Source: Acetobacteraceae bacterium (GTDB taxonomy: Bacteria > Pseudomonadota > Alphaproteobacteria > Acetobacterales > Acetobacteraceae). From it: a stretch of 64,000 nucleotides of DNA. Each line of letters starts with the position of its first letter. Within the stretch, counting starts at the first letter, position 1. This document shows, piece after piece, positions 51,941 to 60,924 of the stretch. The position numbers and the translations under genes were made by a program. The stretch lies in NCBI GenBank assembly GCA_947474705.1, contig CANJJS010000020.1, positions 1 through 64,000 on the forward strand, read 5' to 3'. The notes under the pieces were generated by a model. It worked only from the letters and a program-made list of their open reading frames with translations. It searched no databases and was not told the DNA's origin.

Positions 51941-53398
51941 TCACAGGTCGTGACCGGAATAGGAACAGTTGAAACTTTTATTGCACAGCGGAAAATCCGC
52001 CACGATGTTGCCCTCGATGACCGCCTCCAGCAGCGGCCATTGAAACCAGGAGGCGTCGCGGATGTGGCAGCGCTCGACCTGCCCGGCATTCAGGCGGAGC
52101 CAGATCAGAACATCGCCGCGGAAGGCTTCGGTGAGCGACATGCCCTCGCCCGACCCACGGGGGATCGGCATTTGAATCGGGCCGTCCGGCAGGTCGCGGA
52201 GAATGCGTTCGATCATGGTCAGGCTTTGGCCGATTTCGCGCGCCCTGATCCAAACGCGGGCGTTGACATCGCCCTTGGTGAGCACGGGGACTTCGAAATC
52301 CAGGGCATCGTAAGGCGCGTAACCCGGGTATTTCCTGGCATCGAACCCTCGGCCGGAGGCGCGGCCGATATGGCCGCCCGCGCCGAATTGTTTCGCCAGC
52401 GCCGGTTTCAGGATACCCGTGGTGACAGTGCGGTCCTGTAATGAGGCGGTGCGGTCGTACAGCGCGGTCAAATCGGAAAATTTCGTCCGGATATCGGTGG
52501 CCAGAGCCGCGATGGCGGTGCGGTTGTCCGCGTCGAGATCCACCGCGACCCCACCGGGAATAATCCGGTCCATCATCGACCGATGCCCGAAAGCCGCGTC
52601 CGCCGCGCGCAGCACGCGCTCGCGCATAACCGCGCAGTGGGACAGGATGACGGTGAACGACGCGTCGTTGCATATGGCGCCGAAATCGCCGAGATGGTTG
52701 GCGATCCGTTCCATTTCCGCCATCAGCGCGCGCAGCCAGATCGCGCGCGGCGGCGGGCTCACGGCCAAAGCGGACTCGACCGCGCGCGCGAAGCCGATCC
52801 CATAGGCGACGGTGCTGTCGCCGGAGACGCGGCACGCCAGGCGCGCGGCGCGGTCCAGCGGCGCGTTCATGAACAACTCGTCGACGCCTTTGTGGACATA
52901 GCCGAGACGTTGTTCCAGACGAACAACGGTCTCGCCGTCGCAGGTGAAACGAAAATGGCCGGGTTCGATGATCCCGGCATGGACGGGGCCCACGGGAATC
53001 TGGTGCAGGCCCTCGCCGGTCACGGGCAGGAAGGCGTAATCCGTGCCGTCGCGGTGATCCAGCCATCCCCGCGGATCGGGCAGACCGATCGGTTCGTAGC
53101 CGAACAGATCGCGGATGGCGCGTTCAAGGCGGATCGCGGGCGGGTGCGCCGAGCCGATGGCGGGGTAGGTGCCGTCTGGGCAGGGCAACGTCAGGACCCC
53201 GATTGCCTGAGGTTCGTCTTCCAGCAGCGCCATGTGGATCTGGTGGGCGTCGCCCCAGACGCTGAGCAGGGTCATCTCGCCCGCCGCCAGATGCGCGATG
53301 GCCTGACGCCAGACGGCTTCGTCCACGGCCGCGCGCGGGAAAGGGCGGTGCGACAAAGCGGGCCGGCCGGCCGCCAGCAGGGGGGAAAGCACGCTCAT
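51941..53398 (-). CDS. hydrogenase-4-like large subunit lacking the NiFe site (HyfG/NuoCD-like)
   Basis: This 485-residue protein has a NuoC-like N-terminal part (about 1-115) and a NuoD/hydrogenase-large-subunit part. The position of the first NiFe motif, R-x-C-G-x-C in hydrogenases, reads R190-V-S-G-D-S here, with serine at both cysteine sites. The C-terminal motif D-P-C-x-x-C is replaced by PLCNKSFNCSYSGHDL (Cys472 and Cys478, five apart). So it cannot hold the NiFe centre and falls in the energy-converting-hydrogenase-related (Ehr) class. RDLFGYEPIGLPDPRGW, ERLGYVHKG-like and HLGDFGAIC are conserved. Its start overlaps the stop of the HyfF-like gene (ATGA). Confidence 0.85.
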   Translation of the reverse strand: MSVLSPLLAAGRPALSHRPFPRAAVDEAVWRQAIAHLAAGEMTLLSVWGDAHQIHMALLEDEPQAIGVLTLPCPDGTYPAIGSAHPPAIRLERAIRDLFGYEPIGLPDPRGWLDHRDGTDYAFLPVTGEGLHQIPVGPVHAGIIEPGHFRFTCDGETVVRLEQRLGYVHKGVDELFMNAPLDRAARLACRVSGDSTVAYGIGFARAVESALAVSPPPRAIWLRALMAEMERIANHLGDFGAICNDASFTVILSHCAVMRERVLRAADAAFGHRSMMDRIIPGGVAVDLDADNRTAIAALATDIRTKFSDLTALYDRTASLQDRTVTTGILKPALAKQFGAGGHIGRASGRGFDARKYPGYAPYDALDFEVPVLTKGDVNARVWIRAREIGQSLTMIERILRDLPDGPIQMPIPRGSGEGMSLTEAFRGDVLIWLRLNAGQVERCHIRDASWFQWPLLEAVIEGNIVADFPLCNKSFNCSYSGHDL

Positions 53399-54834
53399 CC
53401 GAGGATCGCCGCGACATGCTGGAACCAGGCGATCAGCGGCGGCGGCAGCCAGATCCCGGCGGCCAGGACCAGTGCGAGATGCGCGATCGCCGGGAGGTAA
53501 GAGGCGCGGACCGGTGGGATCGGGCCCTTCACCTCGCCAAACGCGATGTCGGTCAGGCGGAGCAGCAGGCCGCCAAAGGCGAGCAAAACGCCGAGCACGA
53601 AGACGATCGCCAGCCAGGGCGCGCGCGCGAAGGTCGTGGTGGCCAGCAGGAACTCGCTGGCGAAGACGCCGAAGGGCGGCAGTCCGGCGATGGCGGCGAC
53701 TCCCGCGACCAGCATCCAGCCCAGAAAAGGATGCGATGTGGTAAGGCCGCCCATATCGGCCATGCGCTGCGTGCCTTTGACCTGCGCGATATGCCCGACA
53801 ATGAAGAAAATCGCGGATTTCGTCAGACTATGCATCGACATTTGCAAAAGCCCGGCGAGGTTGTCGAGCGGCCCGCCCATGCCGAAGGCGAAGACGATGA
53901 TTCCCATATGCTCGATGGAGGAATAGGCGAACAGGCGTTTGATGTCGCGGCGGCGGTACAGCATGAACGCCGCGAAAATCAGCGAAACCAGGCCCATCGC
54001 GATCAGCAAAGGTCCAGGCGAGATCGCCCCTGGGCTTGCCGCCATCAGAATCTTGAACCGCAGTAGCGCGTAAAGCGCGACATTCAGCAGAAGACCGGAA
54101 AGGACGGCGGAGATCGGCGTCGGACCCTCCGCGTGCGCGTCCGGCAGCCAGGCGTGCAGCGGCGCGAGGCCAACCTTCGTGCCGTAGCCCAGAAGCAAAA
54201 AGACAAAGGCGATGTTGAGAAGGGAGGGGTCGAGCGTGGGCGCGTGCGAGACCAGCGTGGTCCAGACCATCGCGTCCAGACCTTCGCCCACGACGGGGCG
54301 GGCGGCCAAATACACGAGAATGGTGCCGAACAGCGCCAGCGCGATGCCGACGGAGCCCAGGATGAAATATTTCCAGGCGGCTTCGAGGGCTTCCGGCGTC
54401 CGGTAGAGCCCGACCATCATGACGGTTGTGAGGGTGGCGAGTTCCACCGCGACCCACATCAGGCCGATATTGTTGGCTGCCAGCGCGAGGTTCATCCCGA
54501 ACATCATCAGTTGGAACATCGCGTGATAAAAGCGCAGATGCCGGGAGGTCACGCGTCCCGTCTCGACCTCGTGCGCGATGTAGCTGGCGCTGTAGATACT
54601 GGTGGTGAAGGCGACGAAGGTATTCAGCAAAATGAACACGATGTTGAAGTCGTCTACCATCAGGAAGGTGTGGGGTGGTGGCCGGGACAGTGGCAGCGTG
54701 GCGGCGCAGACCAGCGCCGCCAGGGAGGCCGCGATGTTGAGGGCGGCGGAGAGGCGTTGGTTCGGGATCGTCGCGAGCAGCGCGGCGGCGCCCAGCGGGA
54801 TCAGCAAAATGCCCAGCAGCGGGTCGAGGGTCAT
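53395..54834 (-). CDS. hydrogenase-4-like subunit F (NuoN/antiporter-type membrane subunit)
   Basis: This proton-conducting antiporter-like subunit (479 residues) has about 13-14 membrane helices. The functional charges are kept: Glu in WVAVELATLTT (helix 5), Lys in GYGTKVGLAPLHAWLPDAHAEGPTP, Lys in RRRDIKRLFAYSSIEHMG and HSLTKSAIFF. The start is the ATG giving MTLDPLLGILLIP, overlapping HyfE by four bases (ATGA). A longer open frame exists upstream but is out of the reading of the next gene and not credible. Proton or sodium pumping is inferred from family. Confidence 0.9.
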   Translation of the reverse strand: MTLDPLLGILLIPLGAAALLATIPNQRLSAALNIAASLAALVCAATLPLSRPPPHTFLMVDDFNIVFILLNTFVAFTTSIYSASYIAHEVETGRVTSRHLRFYHAMFQLMMFGMNLALAANNIGLMWVAVELATLTTVMMVGLYRTPEALEAAWKYFILGSVGIALALFGTILVYLAARPVVGEGLDAMVWTTLVSHAPTLDPSLLNIAFVFLLLGYGTKVGLAPLHAWLPDAHAEGPTPISAVLSGLLLNVALYALLRFKILMAASPGAISPGPLLIAMGLVSLIFAAFMLYRRRDIKRLFAYSSIEHMGIIVFAFGMGGPLDNLAGLLQMSMHSLTKSAIFFIVGHIAQVKGTQRMADMGGLTTSHPFLGWMLVAGVAAIAGLPPFGVFASEFLLATTTFARAPWLAIVFVLGVLLAFGGLLLRLTDIAFGEVKGPIPPVRASYLPAIAHLALVLAAGIWLPPPLIAWFQHVAAILG

Positions 54835-55493
54835 TGGCGGCCGCCGCGGAACATGTGGAGGGTGCCGACATCGACGCTGTCGAAGCGTTCGCGGATGCGG
54901 AACAGGAAGACTCCGATGACGATGAAGGCGATCAGGACGGAGAAGGCGACGGAGATTTCGACGACCAGCGGCATGCCTCGGGCGCCGGTGGCGGCGAGGT
55001 TGATGCCGTTTTCCAGCGACATGAAGCCCACGACCTGGCTGACCGCGTTGCGGCGTGTGACCATCAGCAGGAGCCCGATCAGCACGACGGACAGCGCGAG
55101 GGCGATGTCTTCTCTCACGACGGGATCCGCCTTCGCGGTCAGCGGCAGCATGAACTCCAGCGACAGCGCGACCAGCGCCATCGCGGCGAGCATGGTGAGG
55201 CCGATGCCGACGACGTTCTCGATCTCCCGATGAATGCCCATGCGGACGACCATGCGGCGGAGCACCCAGGGGACGAGGATCGCCTTGAACAGCAGCGCGA
55301 TCGCGGCGGTGATGTAGAGATGTGGCGCGTCCTGGGTATGCGCCTGCCAGGCGACGGAGAGCGACAGCGCGAAGGCGTGCGCGGCGAGGACGTTCAGCAG
55401 CGGCGGCAGCCGGACCTGGTAGAGCATCAGGAAGCTGAGCAAGACCAGGAAACCCGCGAGCATGTGGGAGATATCGAAGGAAATGCCGGTCAT
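54831..55493 (-). CDS. hydrogenase-4-like subunit E (HyfE)
   Basis: This 220-residue membrane protein combines NuoJ/NuoK-like features. MLAGFLVLLSFLMLYQVRLPPLLNVLAAHAFAL and TRRNAVSQVVGFMSLENGINLAATG are HyfE signatures, the second containing the NuoK-type glutamate in a membrane helix. Six helices are likely. The start ATG shares one base with the stop of the HyfC-like gene (TGATG). It ends RERFDSVDVGTLHMFRGGRQ, the usual HyfE C-terminus. Confidence 0.88.
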   Translation of the reverse strand: MTGISFDISHMLAGFLVLLSFLMLYQVRLPPLLNVLAAHAFALSLSVAWQAHTQDAPHLYITAAIALLFKAILVPWVLRRMVVRMGIHREIENVVGIGLTMLAAMALVALSLEFMLPLTAKADPVVREDIALALSVVLIGLLLMVTRRNAVSQVVGFMSLENGINLAATGARGMPLVVEISVAFSVLIAFIVIGVFLFRIRERFDSVDVGTLHMFRGGRQ

Positions 55494-56458
55494 CACATTC
55501 CTCGCGATACGAACAGCAGCAGGACGCCCAGCAGACCCAGCATGAAGGCCGCTCCGACAAAGTTCGGGACACGAAACACCCGCATTTTCGCGATGCACAT
55601 TTCGAAGGCGCCCAACAGCACGGCGCCCGCCGCGAGTTTCGCCAGATAGAGGCCCAGCCCCATCAGGTATGCGACCGGCCCGCCGCCCATGCGGGCGATC
55701 CCAAATGGGAAGAACAGGCAGCCGATTAGCGAGATATACAGCAGAAGTTTCAGGTGCGACGCGAGGTCGATCATCGCGAGGTGGCGGCCCGAATATTCCA
55801 GGACCATCGCCTCGTGCACCATGGTCAGTTCCAGGTGTGTCGCGGGGTTATCGACGGGGATGCGGGCGTTTTCCGCCAGTGTCACGATGGCCAGCGCGAT
55901 CAGTGCCAGGGCCAGGGACACGCGCAGGCCCGCGGCGCCGGAGGCCATGTAATCGGCGATCGTCGAGAGTTGCGTGGATCCCGCGATCAGCGCGACGCAG
56001 AAGACGATCATGATGGTCGCGGGTTCGGCGAGGGTGGCGAACATCGATTCGCGGGAGGACCCAATGCCCCCGAAGCTGGTGCCGATATCCATGCCGGCCA
56101 ATGTCTGGAAAAAGCGTGCGGCCCCAAGCAGGCCGGAGATCGCCAGCAGGTCGCCGGTCCAGCCGAACATCAGTCCGGTGGCGAAGGTGGGCACCAGGGC
56201 GGCGGCAACCCAGGTGAAGGAGAAGATCAAATAGGGCGCGACCTGGAACAGCCAGGAGGCATTTTCGGCCAGCACGGATTCCTTGTTCAGGAGGCGGCGC
56301 AGGTCGCGATAGGGTTGGAGTAACGGCGGCCCTTGGCGGCGTTGGATGCGGGCTTTCGTTTTACGCACCAGCCCGGTCAGCAGCGGCGCGAGCCCCAGCA
56401 CCAGCAGCATTTGCGCGAACTGGATCGACAAGGCCCAGAGCGAGGCGGGCTGGTTCAT
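55493..56458 (-). CDS. hydrogenase-4-like subunit C (NuoH-like)
   Basis: This 321-residue membrane subunit connects the hydrophilic arm to the membrane arm. KTKARIQRRQGPPLLQPYRDLRRLLNKE is the NuoH/HyfC hallmark (ARIQxRxGP). ENARIPVDNPATHLELTMVHEAMVLEYSG holds the conserved Glu and His residues. FPFGIARMGGG and YLAKLAAGAVLLGAFEMCIAKMR follow. Start 56458 overlaps the HyfB-like stop by ATGA; an ATG six bases upstream (56464) is possible. About eight helices are expected. Confidence 0.9.
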   Translation of the reverse strand: MNQPASLWALSIQFAQMLLVLGLAPLLTGLVRKTKARIQRRQGPPLLQPYRDLRRLLNKESVLAENASWLFQVAPYLIFSFTWVAAALVPTFATGLMFGWTGDLLAISGLLGAARFFQTLAGMDIGTSFGGIGSSRESMFATLAEPATIMIVFCVALIAGSTQLSTIADYMASGAAGLRVSLALALIALAIVTLAENARIPVDNPATHLELTMVHEAMVLEYSGRHLAMIDLASHLKLLLYISLIGCLFFPFGIARMGGGPVAYLMGLGLYLAKLAAGAVLLGAFEMCIAKMRVFRVPNFVGAAFMLGLLGVLLLFVSRGM

Positions 56459-58464
56459 TGCCATAGGGCGAGCGCCAGGAGCAGCGCGACGAGCGAGAGG
56501 AACACGAAGGTCAGATAGCGCCGGATCGTCAGGAACTGGATCGTGTTCAACCGGGTGGAGACAATGCCCACATAAGTGGCGATGGGTGTGTAGATCCCAT
56601 CCCATGCCAGATCGCGGCTGTAACGGACGATCCCGCCCGCGCGCATTTCGCCGGGTGCCGGCATATCGACGGTTTCGCGGGTCCGGAACACCAGCGCGCC
56701 GAAGACGCGGCGGATCGGCTGGGAAAAACTTTCGGCGGTGTATTGGGTTTCCGGTCTTGGATCGGGGAAGCCGCAATCCCAGGCGGGCGCGCGCCGGGTG
56801 GCGCTCGATCCGAACCGATGCGCCAGCGCGACGACGATCATGGTGGAGGAGGCGAGGAACAGGAACACCAGCAGCCCGTTATAGGAGCTGCGGCTGGCGG
56901 AAATTGGGATCAGGCTCAGCCATTTGTCGCCGAGTTGCGGGGGCAGGCGCTCGCCCAGCAGGCTGGAGACGACGGGGGCCAGGCCGTCCACGGCGATCCC
57001 GGGGACGAGGCCGAGGACGAGGCACAGCGCGGCGAACAGCGCCATCGCGGCGGTCGACCAGGCGTCGGTTTCATGTGCCGTCGCGGCGGGCTCGCTTCTT
57101 GGACGGCCGAGAAAGGCGATGCCGTGCATGCGGACGAAGCAGGCGGCGGCCAGGGCGGCGGTCAGGGCCAGCAGGGCGCCGTCCACGGGGATCATGATTT
57201 TCAGCCCCCATTGCGGCAGGTCGGGGCGCAGCAGGATCGCCTGAAATGTCATCCATTCCGAAACGAAGCCGTTCAGCGGCGGCAGCGCGGAAATGGCGGC
57301 GCACCCCGTCAGCATCGCCGCGTGGGTCCAGGGCATGCGGTGGATCAGCCCGCCCAGACGGCCGATGTCGCGTGTTCCCGCGCCGTGCAACACCGCGCCC
57401 GCTCCAAAGAAAAGCAGACTTTTGAAAACGGTGTGGTTCAGCGCGTGAAACAGCGCCGCCGTCAGCGCCAGCACCGCGCCGGGGGTGAAGCCATTGCTCT
57501 GGAACGCCATCGCCAGCCCGAGGCCGATGAACACGATGCCGATGTTTTCGATGGTCGAGTAGGCGAGCAGCCGTTTCAGGTCGCGTTCCATCAGCGCGTG
57601 TAGTGCGCCGAGCGCGGCGGTGGCGCCGCCAAGGGCGAGGACAATGGCCGCTTCCCACCACACCGGCGGTCCCGCGAGATCGAAGACGATGCGGATAAAG
57701 CCGTAGACGGCGACCTTGGTCATGACGCCGCTCATTAGCGCGGAGACATGGCTGGGGGCGGCGGGGTGGGCGAGAGGGAGCCAGACATGCAGTGGCACGA
57801 GTCCGGCTTTGGCGCCCGCGCCGATGGTGGCGAGGACGAAGACCAGCGCGGCGGTGCCGCCGGTGGGGCGGGCCGCGCGGATGGCGCCGAAGGTGAAGCC
57901 GCCTTCCGTGCCCGCCAGGAGTCCGAAGGCCAGAAGGAGCGTCAGGCCGCTGAAGACCGCCATGACCAGATAGACGAAGGCGGCGTGGATGTTTCCGTCC
58001 TCGCGATGGCGGGCGAGGACGAGAGCCCAGGAGGCGAGGGACATGAGCTCCCAGGCGAAGAGGAAGACGAAGGCGTCGGCGGCGAGGACCGCCAGGGTCA
58101 TGGCGGCGATGAAAAGCGGGACGAAGGGGACGACGCGGGCGGGCTCGGCTTCGTGTTGGCCGTAGCCGATGGCGTAAAGGCAGGCGCCGGCGCCGCCAAG
58201 GCCGATCGGGATGAGGAACGCCGCCGCCAAGGGATCGAGGCTGAGAGTCACGCCGGTAACGGGCAGGCCGAGCGGCAGCTTCAGGCCGGAGACCGGTGCC
58301 GCGAGGGAGGTGGCGCCGCACCAGAGCAGCGCGAGGCAAACCAGTGTGGCGGCGGCGTAGATGGCGCCATGGCGGCGTGGGAGGCACACACTCAGGGCCG
58401 ACAATGCGAGCAACGCGGCGATACACCAGGCGGTTGGCTCAATCATCTCGGGCTGATGTCCCAT
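56455..58464 (-). CDS. hydrogenase-4-like subunit B (NuoL-type membrane subunit)
   Basis: This 669-residue antiporter-like subunit has the conserved Glu in FLFAWELMSLASW, AGAKAGLVPLHVWLPLAHPAAPSHVSALMSGVMTKVAVYG with its Lys residues, RDLKRLLAYSTIENIG, and HTVFKSLLFFGAG. The C-terminus has CGFPDPRPETQYTAESFSQPIRRVFG, which is found in HyfB and MrpA-like members. The start is uncertain: ATG 58464 follows GGAGGAC closely, and ATG 58446 (MIEPTAW) is also possible. It is the first gene of the operon B-C-E-F-G-I. No HyfA/HyfH ferredoxin, HyfD, hyp maturation or formate dehydrogenase gene is near. Confidence 0.88.
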   Translation of the reverse strand: MGHQPEMIEPTAWCIAALLALSALSVCLPRRHGAIYAAATLVCLALLWCGATSLAAPVSGLKLPLGLPVTGVTLSLDPLAAAFLIPIGLGGAGACLYAIGYGQHEAEPARVVPFVPLFIAAMTLAVLAADAFVFLFAWELMSLASWALVLARHREDGNIHAAFVYLVMAVFSGLTLLLAFGLLAGTEGGFTFGAIRAARPTGGTAALVFVLATIGAGAKAGLVPLHVWLPLAHPAAPSHVSALMSGVMTKVAVYGFIRIVFDLAGPPVWWEAAIVLALGGATAALGALHALMERDLKRLLAYSTIENIGIVFIGLGLAMAFQSNGFTPGAVLALTAALFHALNHTVFKSLLFFGAGAVLHGAGTRDIGRLGGLIHRMPWTHAAMLTGCAAISALPPLNGFVSEWMTFQAILLRPDLPQWGLKIMIPVDGALLALTAALAAACFVRMHGIAFLGRPRSEPAATAHETDAWSTAAMALFAALCLVLGLVPGIAVDGLAPVVSSLLGERLPPQLGDKWLSLIPISASRSSYNGLLVFLFLASSTMIVVALAHRFGSSATRRAPAWDCGFPDPRPETQYTAESFSQPIRRVFGALVFRTRETVDMPAPGEMRAGGIVRYSRDLAWDGIYTPIATYVGIVSTRLNTIQFLTIRRYLTFVFLSLVALLLALALWQ

Positions 58465-58552
58465 GTCCTCCGCGCCGGGCCAGTCGGTGGGTCCGGCGCG
58501 TGGGGAACAGTGACCCATTGGGGGGCTGGGTCAATGCCCTGGGCCTTGGGAG

Positions 58553-59221
58553 TCAGCGTGGCGGGGTGATTTCGTAATCGGCGACCAGCCAGTCCTCTGG
58601 CTCCTTGGCCGCGTCCGCGTACCATTCGTCGACCAGGGGAAAGGCGCGCACGGCGTTCATATAGGCCAGGCTGGCGGCGGAGAGATCCGGACGCCAGGTC
58701 AGGAAGCGCGTGACCACGGGGGCGAATATGATGTCGGCCGCGGTGAATTCGGTGCCGAACAGGAACGGTCCGCCGGCACCATGGCGCGCGCGGGCTCCCG
58801 CCCAAATGGCTTCGATTCGCGCGATATCCGCGAGGGCCTCTGGGACTCGTCCGTAGCCGGAATAATCGCGGCCAAGGTTCATCCACATGTTCTGACGCAG
58901 GCCGCGGAAGCCGGCGTGCATTTCCGCGGCGATCGAGCGGGCCTCGGCGCGGGCGATGCGATCGGCGGGCCACAGCGAGGTTTCGAATTCCGCGCAATAA
59001 TCGCACACGGCGAGGGATTCCCAGACCTTGGCGCCGCGATGTTCCAGGTACGGAACGAGGCCGTTGGGCGAGGTTTGGGCGATGACCGGTGTCGGTCCGG
59101 GCCGGACGAAACGCGCGACCTCGATCTCGACGTCGAGTTTCGCCAGGCGGACGGCGAGCCAGCCGCGCATGGACCAGGACGAATACCGGCGGTGGCCGAT
59201 CAGCAACTTACCTTCCGTCAT
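58553..59221 (-). CDS. glutathione S-transferase family protein
   Basis: This 222-residue protein begins with a thioredoxin-fold N-domain: LLIGHRRYSSWSMRGWLAVRLAKLDVEIEV and NGLVPYLEHRGAKVWESLAVCDYCAE, the latter being the cis-Pro and glutathione-binding 'ESLAI' region. A C-terminal helical domain follows (about 85-215). The SSWSMR motif puts a serine at the expected catalytic site. It resembles the zeta/maleylacetoacetate-isomerase-like branch. The start is the ATG after CGAAAGAAA. The divergent DUF805 gene begins about 100 bases away. Confidence 0.83.
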   Translation of the reverse strand: MTEGKLLIGHRRYSSWSMRGWLAVRLAKLDVEIEVARFVRPGPTPVIAQTSPNGLVPYLEHRGAKVWESLAVCDYCAEFETSLWPADRIARAEARSIAAEMHAGFRGLRQNMWMNLGRDYSGYGRVPEALADIARIEAIWAGARARHGAGGPFLFGTEFTAADIIFAPVVTRFLTWRPDLSAASLAYMNAVRAFPLVDEWYADAAKEPEDWLVADYEITPPR

Positions 59222-59322
59222 TTTCTTTCGCCGAATCCGTTTCGATGCTAAGGTGACCTCGGCCGTGCGTCGAAGCCGTTGGGCCGGTCGCAATCGGTAG
59301 CGCACAACATGGAGTATGGGCA

Positions 59323-59685
59323 ATGGGAATGCAGCAGGCTGTCTCTACGTGCTTTTCGAAATATGTCACCTTCCAGGGCCGCGCGGCCCGGTCGGAGTAT
59401 TGGTGGTTCACGCTGTTCGTTTTGATCGTGGTGACGGTTCTCACCATCGTCGCGGTCGTGACCGAACTTTCGATCCTTGGGATCCTGATCGCGATTTTCG
59501 AGTTGGCGATCCTGCTGCCCAGCCTGTCCGTGACAGTGCGGCGGCTTCACGATTCAGACAAAAGCGGCTGGTGGTTCTTCATCGCGCTCGTGCCGGTGAT
59601 CGGCGGGCTGTGGCTTCTGTACCTGCTCGTCGTCGGCGGCACGCCGGGTCCGAACCGCTTCGGCAATCCCGCGCAGCAGGCGTGA
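59323..59685 (+). CDS. DUF805 membrane protein
   Basis: This is a 120-residue protein with three to four membrane helices. FSKYVTFQGRAARSEYWWFTLF at the N-terminus and VRRLHDSDKSGWWFFI, then GTPGPNRFG near the end, are the DUF805 signature (F-x-G-R-x-x-R-x-E-[FY]-W; R-R-L-H-D; P-G-x-x-x-x-N-x-[FY]-G). Function is unknown in the family. It ends 48 bases before the convergent GrlR-like gene, with a hairpin between. Confidence 0.9.
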   Translation: MGMQQAVSTCFSKYVTFQGRAARSEYWWFTLFVLIVVTVLTIVAVVTELSILGILIAIFELAILLPSLSVTVRRLHDSDKSGWWFFIALVPVIGGLWLLYLLVVGGTPGPNRFGNPAQQA

Positions 59686-59691
59686 CGGATT

Positions 59692-59721
59692 GGCGGGCGG
59701 TTCTTTCGCGGGCCGCCCGCC
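59692..59721. terminator. strong hairpin between convergent genes
   Basis: GGCGGGCGG (59692-59700) pairs perfectly with CCGCCCGCC (59713-59721) around a 12-base loop. It is just after the DUF805 stop and before the GrlR-like stop. There is no T-run, so it may act with Rho or as a two-way barrier. Confidence 0.5.
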
Positions 59722-59733
59722 GCGTCGCGTGTG

Positions 59734-60060
59734 TCAGGGCGCGTCGGCGCGCCGCGTGAACGTGGCGGTGACCGCGGCGTCGCCCCAGTCGCGGCGGGCC
59801 TGCCCAACCCAGGTGTCGCCGTCTTTTTGGGCTTCGACCGTGATGTGAAAGCCCGGGGAATTGTCGCCCCACACGTTGCCGAGCAGGCCGTCGGGGTTGA
59901 ACAATTTCGCGTCCATTTCGAGGACGAGTTGCTCGCCGTCGATTTCGGCCGTGCCGACGTAATAATAACACCCGTCGCCGCCCACGGCCTTACCGTCGCG
60001 GATGGTGACGGTGCCGCCGACCCGGAAGATCGGGATCACCCACGTCCAAAGCCCGTCCAT
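59734..60060 (-). CDS. GrlR-like small beta-barrel protein
   Basis: This 108-residue protein resembles the GrlR family (named after the type III secretion regulator, with an avidin/lipocalin-like fold). The features are GLWTWVIPIFRVGGTVTIRDGKAVGGDGCYYYVGTAEIDGEQLVLEM, where G-G-D and Y-x-G are family-typical, and a TFTRR end. There is no type III secretion system in the window, and such small proteins are common outside it, so a regulatory role is not implied. The start is ATG 60060 (MDGLWTW). Not certain. Confidence 0.55.
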   Translation of the reverse strand: MDGLWTWVIPIFRVGGTVTIRDGKAVGGDGCYYYVGTAEIDGEQLVLEMDAKLFNPDGLLGNVWGDNSPGFHITVEAQKDGDTWVGQARRDWGDAAVTATFTRRADAP

Positions 60061-60138
60061 CCGCCGTTTCCTCCGGTTCGCGAAAATCGTTGACGATACG
60101 CGGATATATCGCGACCGGAGGAGGCTCGCAACCGACGC

Positions 60139-60924
60139 TCAGGCGGCGGCTTTGACGAATCTGTTGCGCAGCACGCCAAGGCCGGTCAGTTCGACCTCGA
60201 CCACGTCGCCGTGGACCAGGTCGGGCGAGGTGCCGTCGGTGCCCATCCAGATCACGTCGCCGGGATATAAAGTCATGTATTTCGTCATGGCGGCGATATA
60301 ATGCGCGATGCCGAAGATCATGTCGTTGGTTTTGAAGCGCAGGTCTTCCTTGTCGTTGACGCGGATCACGGTGTCCATCGCGTCCAGATCGACGTCGGTC
60401 TCGATCCAGGGGCCCATCGGTTTGAACGTGTCGGTGTTTTTGCCGCGCCAGAAGGTGCGGTCGCCGCGCTGCCAGGTGCGTTCGCTGACATCGTTGCCGA
60501 TCGTGTAACCGAAGACGCAGGAGAAGGCGTTTTCCTCGGTCAGGTTTTTGGCCTGTTTGCCGATGATGACGACCAGTTCGCCTTCGTAGTTCATTTTGGG
60601 CGGCGCATGGGCGGGGATGACGACGTCGTCTTCATGCGCGCACAGCGCGTTGATGGCGCGGTAGCCGATATCGGCTTTTTGCGGGAACACCGGTTCGACA
60701 CCGCGTTTTTCCGCCATTTCGCGGATGTGGGCGGCGTAGTTGATGCCGGCGCAATAGAAGGTGCGGGGGATGACCGGCACTTCCAGCTTCACGGCGGCCA
60801 GGCTGTGGGTTTTGCCCGTGGGGGTGGCGTCGGTCCAGGGCGCGCCGGCGACCTCGGTGATGGTGTCCCCGGAAAGGGAGCCGTAGGCGGTGTTCCCGTT
60901 GGCGGTGAATCTGACCCATTTCAT
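60139..60924 (-). CDS. fumarylacetoacetate-hydrolase family protein
   Basis: This 261-residue enzyme belongs to the FAH/YcgM superfamily, which hydrolyses or decarboxylates acylpyruvates and related dicarbonyl acids. Metal ligands are Glu114 and Glu116 (MNYEGELVVIIG) and Asp145 (GNDVSERTWQ). The segments CAGINYAAHIREM, KADIGYRAINAL and GDVIWMGTDGTSPDLVHGDVVEVE are usual. The start MKWVRFT overlaps the stop of a TauD-type gene by four bases (ATGA), so it shares a transcript with two dioxygenases, probably for one degradative pathway. Confidence 0.87.
   Translation of the reverse strand: MKWVRFTANGNTAYGSLSGDTITEVAGAPWTDATPTGKTHSLAAVKLEVPVIPRTFYCAGINYAAHIREMAEKRGVEPVFPQKADIGYRAINALCAHEDDVVIPAHAPPKMNYEGELVVIIGKQAKNLTEENAFSCVFGYTIGNDVSERTWQRGDRTFWRGKNTDTFKPMGPWIETDVDLDAMDTVIRVNDKEDLRFKTNDMIFGIAHYIAAMTKYMTLYPGDVIWMGTDGTSPDLVHGDVVEVELTGLGVLRNRFVKAAA

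Noticed and set aside
50869-58464. Calling the membrane cluster a functional formate hydrogenlyase or hydrogenase-4
   Set aside because: The large subunit lacks the N-terminal NiFe cysteine pair, and formate dehydrogenase, ferredoxin subunits and maturation genes are not seen.
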